Below are positions 55,954-64,000 of a DNA stretch of 64,000 nucleotides, one piece after another. Source of the DNA: Misgurnus anguillicaudatus. Its lineage: Eukaryota; Chordata; Actinopteri; Cypriniformes; Cobitidae. The stretch's first letter is position 1. Each line of letters starts with the position of its first letter. The position numbers were made by a program, and so were the translations under genes. The notes under the pieces were generated by a model that saw nothing but the letters and a program-made list of their open reading frames with translations, was not told the origin of the DNA and made no database searches. The DNA is taken from positions 28,514,001 to 28,578,000 of the forward strand of contig NC_073352.2 of NCBI RefSeq assembly GCF_027580225.2, read 5' to 3'.

Positions 55954-57299
55954 TAGGGCTGCAGCTATCGATTCTTTTTGTAATCGATTAATCTAGCACT
56001 GAATCGATCGATTAATCGAGTAATCAGATAATTTTTTGGTGTGTTTTTAAACAACCAAAACAAATAATGCATAACGAAAATGACATGGCTGTAAAATGTT
56101 CAAGCATTTGGCTTTTATTTCTAAAAAAAACAGAGGTATTTGGCTCCAAGAAATAAGCCTATTTATTTCAATTTTTTACCCATTTAGTGTTTATGCCAAC
56201 AATTAAACACTTTAATTTATTAATATGCACAACAGGTTTCATGCTGTAATCTAGCCCTGACATCAAAGTAAATATCTGGTTTATGTACATTTCTACACCT
56301 GCAGCATTTACCATTAGGCTTTTAACATAATATATCATTTTTGGGGTGAGCCTATTTGCTATGGTAACAACCTGTGTGTATGCGCGCACGTGCACTTGTG
56401 TTTGTGCGTGTGCACGCGTTTTGTGCGTGACACCCCAGTCAGACGTTCAGTTGCTTCATTGCATTTTGGTACTGCAGAAATATATACATTACTTTTCAAT
56501 AGAACGCTGCATTTGGTTTGCATCACTTGCATTGCGGTGCATTTTAGGTTAAGAATCCGTTCGAAAAATCACAACATCACGTCCCGCTGTATACAGTGAA
56601 TGCATACTGAAATTATTGTTGCGTGGCTACATAAAAGTTTAAGCATATGTGATGCATTGCGCGATCGGTCTGACTCGCGTGAGAGAGAATAACTTCCTTA
56701 TGCTAAACTCCAATAAGACAAAGATTATTATTATTGAACAAAATATGTCAGATTACAAGTTGCCCATATATGATTGCACTGTGGTGCCGTTTTTTGGTAC
56801 ACACACCTGTAGTGCATGCGTGCGTGTCAAGGGGTTCTTTTTTAATCTATACTGTCCTGCAATTGAACGTGAATACGTTTACTACTTAAAAACATCAAAG
56901 CTAAACATCATATCTAGTCAAACCGCATAACGACATCGCTACAAATACAGTATGAGATTAAAATCAGCGGAAGCTACGTTACCTTGTTTTATCGACGCTT
57001 GGTGAAACAACAGTGGTGAACTTTCAGTTCAGATGCTGAATGTAATGATCCCAAACTTTAGACAGTCTCTCTTTGCCGTTTATGGACATATTCGCTCCGC
57101 CATCGCGCCAACTAAATTCAAAATGTACCACGCGCTATGATGTGCTTCCTGAACATTGAACAACGGTCCGTGTGAATCAGATCTCGGCGCGGGTAGTGCG
57201 CGTCATAGGAATTTCACGAGGCTTCGAGGCAGAATTTTTGCCTCGAGGAATTTTTTGAATCGAGTAAATCGAGTAACTCGATGAATCGTTTCAGCCCTA
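55954..57299. mobile_element. hAT-like element, 1,346 bp, 8-bp duplication ATGCCGCT
   Basis: Exact ATGCCGCT at 55946-55953 and 57300-57307. Ends TAGGGCTGCAGCTATCGATT and AATCGTTTCAGCCCTA, with repeated AATCGA/TCGATTA motifs near both ends. No transposase coding sequence seen. Confidence 0.9.
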
Positions 57300-57374
57300 A
57301 TGCCGCTTCACATCGTGCCAAACAATGCCCTCCATTCGTACCTTATTTCTTGCATGTTACATATACAAATAAGT

Positions 57375-57526
57375 CTTACATTTACATTTATGGATTTGAC
57401 AGATGCTTTTATCCAAAGTGACTTGCAGTGCATTTTAATAAAAAAACAACATTATGTGTGTTTCCTGGGATTCAAACCCGCAACTTTTGCATTGCTAATG
57501 CAGTGCTTTACCAACTACAAGGACAC
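57375..57526 (-). mobile_element. tRNA-Ala-like SINE, minus strand
   Basis: The minus strand reads TGTAGTTGGTAAAGCACTGC, then ATTAGCAATGC (an anticodon-loop-like AGC, hence alanine-like), then B box GGTTTGAATCC (57468-57478), and ends CTTTGGATAAAAGCATCTG. The last phrase is a widespread 3' body in cyprinid SINEs as I recall. Decayed, with no clean terminal duplication. Confidence 0.7.
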
Positions 57527-57529
57527 AAA

Positions 57530-58958
57530 TCAAATGTTATCACAACTTTGTGTATGGTGGTTGGTTGGTCATTATTAAAATTTAGTACATCTGACATCAC
57601 TTCCCTTTCTTTCAGTCTTTATAATCAAAACATTTATTAATACTATGTTTGCTTGGGAGGAGCCGGGTTATTACAACAAGTTTATTTTCCCTTACAACAA
57701 TTATACCAGCATCCCTCCATCGTGACTCTCTCCCATGATCCAGTTTACTTTATTTTGTCTGGTTCACTAGTCTGGGGCTCAGAGCTCGAGCCGAGTCTCA
57801 TGACCGAGAGACAATTTTTTTAATGCTATTATTATCATTTATGACTGTATAGGGAGATGAACTCATGAATGCGCACTTTAGTTTTTACTCTTAAAACGTT
57901 TTTTGTGTGAGCAGCTCAACAGGTTATTGTCTGGCTCTCAACCAACGCCGTGACTTTGGCGTGTGACCTGTTTATTGAACTCGCAGGGAAAGCATCACTG
58001 TTACAGGAATTTAATACAACTAATACTAAGATGATCTTACCACATTGCACTGGCAGCCAGCGCTCACATTTCTTCATATATTCGCATTTAGTTTGAGTCT
58101 GATGAAGTGACACATTTTCTAAGATGACAATAAAGACAAACTTCTTATATCTCTGCAGTTTGAGTAAAGTCTAGGGATGTAGCGTTGCTAAGGGATGCAC
58201 AGTCTGTTGTCTAGGTAACCTCATTAACAGCCTCCAGGGTTGCCTGGTTACAGATAGGCATCATGGGAAGAAGGCTTGTTTGTTGGATTTTAAAGAAATC
58301 TGTTTGTGCTTCTGTATCTTTAATGAAGTCCTGTCAACTAAAGCGTCTCAGGGTCAGGGTCACCTCATTGTCTTTGAAAGTGTGTGTATGTGTAGCAGGT
58401 GCTTATTCATGCGTGTAAATGTCTTTCTGTGGCCAGCGAGGCGTTATCGCAGAAACATGTTACAGTGTACAGATGTAGAGAGAGAATGTGCACTCGGAGG
58501 AAGCTGAGTAATTTAGCTTAAATGACTTCCTGTTGACACAAAGTACAGAGTGCCTGCCACACACTTACTGTACTAGGGATATAAATCATGTTGTATATTA
58601 TAAATAATCTTGTTTTAGATTTGAACATTTTGAAGGAACTTCACTGATGTTAATGGATGGACAACTGTTGTGGACTGAAAAAGTCACACGGGTCACATAT
58701 AGGCTGATGAATGTAGTGTGCATTAGACTTTGGGTGTGTATAACACAAATTAGTCTCCCTGACCTATGAAATGATGTTATCGTTTAGTTTTTTTGTTCCC
58801 TGTATAGACCGAAACAATGCTCTGTGTGTGTACTTTTAAGGCTGTATATGTGCATGTGTGTGTCTTCGTGACACTTCCTGTAGGCACTTGTGCAGGAAGT
58901 GGCTTGTCACACTTTAACGGGCGTGTCTGGTGTGGGCCAGATTATGATGACATCATTT
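57530..58958. other. Formin intron sequence, no element recognised
   Basis: No exon, RNA gene or paired termini seen. Confidence 0.4.
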
Positions 58959-58959
58959 C

Positions 58960-59099
<140 letters not shown>

Positions 59100-60235
59100 T
59101 TGATTTTGTAGATGGCAATTTTCTGTGTCACACAAACCTAGTAAGCTTTTTGCATGCAAATATTGTTATATTATAAATCTTATAAATATAAGAAAAGCGA
59201 TGATACGTCATCTTTGATTATGAAATAACATTGGCTATCGTGTGTTTCATGACAGATTGCATCATTACGTCAGCTGAGAATGTGAAGTGCTATTGGCTCT
59301 CGTGGCAGATTGCGTCCAGCACAAATGTTCCGGTTTATGTTTGAATGAGATCTGATTCTGTGTGGCGTTTATGGATTTTTTATATAAAGTGATTATATGG
59401 CTTTAGTTTGCATGGCCCGGGACTTGACGGACCGACTTATTTAAGTTGATTTTTAATAAAGCAGTGTTGATTTTCGCTTCTGGGTCTTCTATGTTTCAGA
59501 ACCTGGCAAATGCTCAGGTAAGCCATGGGCTAGTTGGTTAAATTAACCCAGAAAAGATTTTTGCTTATAAAAAACTAATTTTAAAGTTTGTTTCTCGCCA
59601 AACCCACAGTATACAGTCAGATCACAACACCCGAAATATAGCTTATTGCACGATTTGCATAGTTTATGAAAGCCTACATCTTAAAAAATAATGATTAAAA
59701 TTGGATTGAAGTGCGATCCAGTGACGTGCGAAGTGCGTTTTAGAGGCCACTGATTATTTATACAGCATTTTAAATGACCATTTTAAGAAATTTAAGACTT
59801 GGATAAATTTAATTTTAGACCTAAGATAAAAATCTGGGTGTTTTTAAGCCTTTTAAATGCCTTAAATGTAACTTTATGAATGTAAGACTTTTTGAGATCC
59901 TGCGGGAGATGCCTCTTCCGCGCCGCGGGACCTCCTGACGCACGTCAACGGATCTTCACATTGACTTAACATTAAAATCACTCGCGCTTCACGCCTCTAC
60001 CGCGGTTGGTGTAAACGCAGCATAAGGCTATTATTGTCTTATTTTCGTGAACCCAGTCTCATGTCTTGTTTCGTTTTGTGGAGTGTCTCGTCCCACCCCG
60101 AAAAAAAATCTTTGTTTTTGTCATGAAAGATAAAAGGTATTAAAAACATGGACGTTTGCATACTGGACTATAAAATTGGATTTCATTGTTGTGATATAGG
60201 TCTTAAATTTCATTCATAATGATCTTAAAACGGTC
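59100..60235. other. Formin intron; probable left part of a hAT-like repeat from about 59740
   Basis: Strings such as TTTAAGACTTGG, GTAAGACTTTTTGAGATCCTG and TAGGTCTTAAATTTCATTC resemble a hAT-like family whose right end (AAACCTGCAGATACCCTG, 60689-60706) lies beyond the TTAA element at 60240. Left terminus not located. Confidence 0.4.
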
Positions 60236-60239
60236 TTAA

Positions 60240-60661
60240 AGGGACAGTAAGTAGGGTTTTAAGTGTTTTATTAATCAAAATCAATGCCTTTACTCATAAA
60301 TATGTCCTCGTTGGTGTCAAATGACCTCTGCCAGTGATCTGACTTTTCTTTGTAAGCTTAGAATTTCTCCTCTTTATTTACATTGAACAGGTGTCCAAGA
60401 AGGCTTTAATGTCGTTTCGCCATACTGATAAACTATAATAGCAGAGAGGGACAAAAAGCACTAGCCTACCAACACATTTCCACAACGCATTTTCGTCAGA
60501 ACACGTGAACTACCTGAAATGCACAAGGAGACCAATGATTACATAACGGCTACCGTAGTTGCAACACGCATTTGGAAAAGCGAGGCACTAGAGAGCACTA
60601 TTGGTTTGAATGCAAAATACAATTTCACCACTAGATGGGGGTAAATCCTACTTATTGCCCC
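60240..60661. mobile_element. TTAA-flanked element (AGGGACAGTAAGTAGG family), 422 bp
   Basis: TTAA at 60236-60239 and 60662-60665. Ends AGGGACAGTAAGTAGGGTTT and AATCCTACTTATTGCCCC are inverted with a one-base offset. Non-coding. Inserted inside an older TTTAAGAC-rich repeat. Confidence 0.75.
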
Positions 60662-60709
60662 TTAAAGTCTTAAATTTGACTCTGTGAAACCTGCAGATAC
60701 CCTGGTGAT

Positions 60710-61140
60710 ATTCATCTTGCATCCTGTACCCTGTTTCCACACATTGTAAACATGCACATGATTAACTGTCTCTATCATGCATGTACCTGTAGTCATCACT
60801 CTCTCCGTGGTCTGATTGTGTCTTTATTAAGTAAGCATTGAATAGACCCAACATCTGGTCCTTTGAGCCAGATTCCAACATACGGATTGACGGAATCCGA
60901 AGCAGGACACGAATCAGACGGAGTAGACTGGGTGAGTTGTAAGTTATTGATTCAAATTTATCGATTCCAATTTCAATTCCGCTTTTTATATCCGATTCCT
61001 AACGATTCGATAAAAAAAAGGGGGAAAGCAATTTAGTAGACAAGCCTTTATAGATCAAATATATATATTTTGTGACATTACTTACAGCTGAATACAAAAA
61101 AAAACTTATTTAGGAGCTTCAAAACATAAATAAACATGGC
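60710..61140. other. Formin intron; fragment of an ATTCGATTCC-type repeat at 60940-61015
   Basis: TTGATTCAAATTTATCGATTCC and TATCCGATTCCTAACGATTCG look like one end of another hAT-like family. No partner end seen. Confidence 0.35.
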
Positions 61141-61147
61141 ACGCACG

Positions 61148-61206
<59 letters not shown>
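61141..61206. repeat. (CA)n microsatellite with CACG start
   Basis: ACGC units, then about 26 CA units. Confidence 0.95.
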
Positions 61207-61960
61207 GCACACACTCACTGTGTGTTTCCTGTGTGATTACAATGTGATTACAGTGCATCTCCTGATAGAGTATATCAGTCTGTGTATTTCTTGAGAATCA
61301 AACACACAACCTTTGTACTGCAAACACAATGAGCAACAGTAGTGCGCACACACACACACAGAATTTGAGAGCATGAGGAGAGAGAGACTTTATGAATAAA
61401 TGGCATGCTCAGAATGAGTGAGGGTTTTGGGATAATGATGCTTCATTGTCTTTGTGGTGCAGTTTAAAGACCTTCAACCTGACCTTTATTTGCTCCTGGT
61501 TGCAGTGGGAGGAGCCAGTGTATGTCCTTTATGATGTCATATATACAGTATGGTGACCTGTAACACAGGTCTTGAGATCTCAATGTGGGATGTTGTCACA
61601 TTCCAGTGTTGCAGACTCACACTTTCTCACGCAACACCTTCTCATACTGAGAATGTGTTATGCGTCGGCATTTAGTTTTGTTTCTATGGAAACAGGTGTG
61701 TTTATATGCAGGTGGATGTTGATTGGCTCAGGAGGAAGTGATGTTGTGATGTGTATTTGCTGAGCTGCACTGCCCTCATGTGGCAGGATTGAGCTTTTGC
61801 AACTTGAATGAATGAGTTGATAACAGATATTTATTTTGAAAAACTTTAAAAGATTAATAAAATAACTTGATGATTTTTTATTAATGTTTAATTCTATAAC
61901 AATACCCTAATATCAATAATAGCATGTCTGAATAAATAACATGGAAATAAATAACCAATA
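61207..61960. other. Formin intron sequence, no element recognised
   Basis: A weak SINE-like fragment may lie at 61275-61335 (GAGAATCAAACACACAACCTT). No exon found. Confidence 0.35.
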
Positions 61961-61973
61961 ATATATGTATGAA

Positions 61974-62332
61974 TAGTGCTGCCTCACGATTAGTCACGAC
62001 TAATCGTTTGCAGAATAAAAGTTTTTGTTTACATAATATATGTGTGTTTACTGTGTATAATAATTATGTATATATAAAAACAAACACATACATGTATAAT
62101 TTTAAGAAAAATATAAATTTATATAATAAATATTTTTATTTATATATAATTTAAATTATATATAAATGTAAACATGTATATATACACATGCAAATGTTTC
62201 TTATTTACATACATGCGTGTGTCTGTGTGCATTTATGCATAATTATTATACACAGTACACGCACATATATTATGTAAACAAAAACTTTTATTCTGCAAAT
62301 GATTAGTCGCGACTAATCGTGAGGCAGCACTA
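61974..62332. mobile_element. Palindromic hAT-like MITE, 359 bp, near-perfect 8-bp duplication
   Basis: TGTATGAA (61966-61973) and TTTATGAA (62333-62340) differ at one base. Ends TAGTGCTGCCTCACGATTAG and CTAATCGTGAGGCAGCACTA are perfect inverse over 20 bp. The arms continue through CAGAATAAAAGTTTTTGTTT and its reverse. AT-rich loop. Confidence 0.85.
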
Positions 62333-62398
62333 TTTATGAATAAATAACAAAAACAAATGATTTATTATAATATAGAAATGTAGAAATAGACACAATGT

Positions 62399-62625
62399 TT
62401 TATTTCTTTCCTTCTTTCTTTCTTTATTTCTTTTTCTTGTTATTTTTGCTTTCTTTCTTCCTTTCTTATTATTTTTGCTTTCTTATTATTTTTTGTTTCT
62501 TGCTTTTTTCCTCTATTTGCCTTTTTTTTCTTTCTCTCTTTGCCTTTTTTCTCTTTTCTTTCTCTCTCACTCACTCTCTCTCTGTATTTTGTTTTCATTG
62601 GTCTTTTCCTGCTTTTTCTGTACAG
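62399..62625 (+). promoter_or_regulatory. diaph1: Extended pyrimidine tract and 3' splice site before the formin microexon
   Basis: From about 62399 to 62580 the plus strand is almost all T and C, with many TTCTTTC and CTCTCTCT strings, then TTTTCCTGCTTTTTCTG and TACAG ending at 62625. It is far longer than a normal polypyrimidine tract. Such UC-rich sequence is what PTB-type splicing repressors bind; that role is an inference here. Confidence 0.5.
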
Positions 62626-62652
62626 ACTCTCAAACGGCTGATTCCTGATGAG
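62626..62652 (+). CDS. diaph1: Formin coding microexon, 27 nt (DIAPH1-like TLKRL exon)
   Basis: Encodes TLKRLIPDE, flanked by a TACAG acceptor and a GTAGGT donor, both phase 0. Nine codons fit in frame after KKKF of exon 1. The human DIAPH1 segment is TLKRLMADE at the same place, and I recall a human isoform that lacks nine residues here, which would be skipping of this exon. The peptide precedes the GTPase-binding region and may add to the N-terminal basic patch. Because 27 is a multiple of three, inclusion or skipping keeps the frame. Confidence 0.72.
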
Positions 62653-63984
62653 GTAGGTCCACACACGTGTGTCCTTTGTTTTTTTAACTCCTATCTCGTC
62701 ACCCCCGTGTAACAGTACTGACATCACCCCGTGTGTGACATAACCAGCACTGTCCCTGATCACCTTTAACCTCTCACAATGTGTCTGTAACACATGCTTC
62801 GCCTCCCTCACCTGCTGTCACACCCCATAAAACTTTCATAAACACTGCACTACTTAATGACTGACCCCAGATCAGTTTTTCTCTGCCTTGTCCTGCCCCA
62901 TGTAGACAGCAATAGCAACAACTGATCTAAGGTCAGCTTTCAATGTTTTTTCCTCTTGGCGTTGCCATTTGACTCTTTGACACAGCAAGAGGAAAAGTGT
63001 GAAGTCTGTTTCTTCACCTGAGATAGACTCATGCATAGAGCATTGTGTTTGTTTGTGTGTTTGTGTGTGTGTTACTGGTGTTTTACAGTAGCTCTGGATC
63101 AAGTCACTAGTAAAGTTAGTTGTAGTAAACAGGTTTAAATGAATGTCAGTGACAAACATTAACAGAAATGAATGTTTAATGAGTGCTGAATTATTCATCT
63201 TTAGTTTATGAGTCTAAACAAGAATTCTGCCTGTCAGCTAAGAACATGACAATAAACCAACCAAGGCAAATATTAGGTAATAAATTTGATCAAGGATTAT
63301 TAGTTATACTATTTGAATGTTCATAAGCTACTTTTATTTTATTTAAAGATGAACTAGACAGTTGTCAGTGGCACTGCTTTCTACTCTTGTACTATATGTC
63401 TGAGAGAAACACATTATTTTATTACTGCTTATTTAACCATATGAATTTAATTATTTGGAGTCATTCAGTGAAATCCATCGAACCAAATGCTAAATAAATG
63501 TTGCATTTTAAAGATTTTAAGTAAAAGTTTTGTATATGAGTTAACACAGGCAAAACATTAACATTTTAAATAATTGAAATAATCTTTTGGTATTTGTCCA
63601 AATAGTCTAAATTTGTGAACTAATATTGATATTGAATATGGATGTGTCGCCCCCTGCTGGCTGCTCAGTGTAAGTATTTCAGTGGATGTTTCTTCTGGTT
63701 TGTCTTGACATGGTCTGGATTTATTGGATTGTTTTGGAATTTCCTGAAACAGCTTTGTGCTTGTTATACGCCAGACACGATAAGATAAGAACGCACAGGG
63801 AGGATTATGAGATCAATGTTCTGGTTTATATTTTAATGCACGTTTCTAAACAATGTCTCTGAAATGTTTACAGCAATGAAACTATATGCGCTATGTATTA
63901 TAGATAATTTAAAAAATTGCATGCTAAAAGCTACAAAATGACTTGATCTGGTCTTTTCCCATACACACCTATCTGTACTTACAG
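62653..63984 (+). other. diaph1: Second intron of the formin gene, no element recognised
   Basis: Starts GTAGGT. The candidate acceptor is CTTACAG at 63978-63984. No transposon ends noted. A short TTTGTGTGTTTGTGTG tract lies at about 63048-63072. Confidence 0.45.
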
Positions 63985-64000
63985 GTGTACGAAGAAAATA
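63985..64000 (+). CDS. diaph1: Possible start of formin coding exon 3, cut by window edge
   Basis: After a fair acceptor (TACTTACAG), 16 nt remain and read VYEEN in phase 0. Human DIAPH1 continues with LERFTSM, so the match is not obvious, and the true exon 3 may lie further right. Listed because the splice site and phase are compatible. Confidence 0.3.

Noticed and set aside
57450..57526. Possible tRNA-Ala gene
   Set aside because: The acceptor stem is broken and the 3' part is SINE body sequence.
62395..62811. Phenylalanine/leucine-rich plus frame and lysine-rich minus frame
   Set aside because: Both are artefacts of the pyrimidine tract upstream of the microexon.

Overview
The window is nuclear DNA from a teleost fish, very probably a cypriniform (carp or zebrafish relative). 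It is AT-rich, holds very few codons for its size, and is packed with short DNA transposons (hAT-type, TTAA-flanked and TA-flanked palindromic elements), tRNA-derived SINEs, one solo LTR and long CA/TG microsatellites. Several repeat ends are ones I know from cyprinid genomes. The species cannot be named from this sequence.

Only two protein-coding genes are supported, both on the plus strand. (1) A small single-pass membrane protein, smim32-like, has its whole 107-codon reading frame in one exon (29149-29472). A leader exon probably lies around 27600-28303, and a polyadenylation hexamer follows at 29758. (2) The 5' part of a diaphanous-related formin, best matched to diaph1, has a CpG-rich promoter and leader (about 35400-35710), a 36-codon first exon (35711-35818), a 26.8 kb first intron, a 27-nt microexon (62626-62652) and a possible start of exon 3 at 63985. 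The formin runs off the right edge. The human orthologues both lie in 5q31, as I recall, so the neighbourhood is plausibly conserved.

Layout: 1-27550 is intergenic, about half of it recognisable transposon remnants, several nested two to four deep (10120-12801, 16421-18164, 21651-22488, 23858-24639). 27600-29763 is the small membrane gene. 29893-35200 is intergenic with tandem ACTGTAAAAA-type repeats and a CTGG-rich element. 35400-64000 is the formin, whose first intron has taken up at least nine hAT-like elements. Two of these carry decayed transposase coding sequence, one with a BED zinc finger and one with a TTF-like zinc finger.

The strongest observations are structural. Nine elements have exact 8-bp target duplications. 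Several unrelated-looking short families share TTAA flanks. A 734-bp solo LTR with a 5-bp duplication sits inside other repeats. A pyrimidine tract of about 220 nt lies directly against the acceptor of the 27-nt formin microexon. I found no CRISPR array, rRNA gene, functional tRNA gene, operon or new multi-gene system. Repeat family names are not given because they would need a library search.
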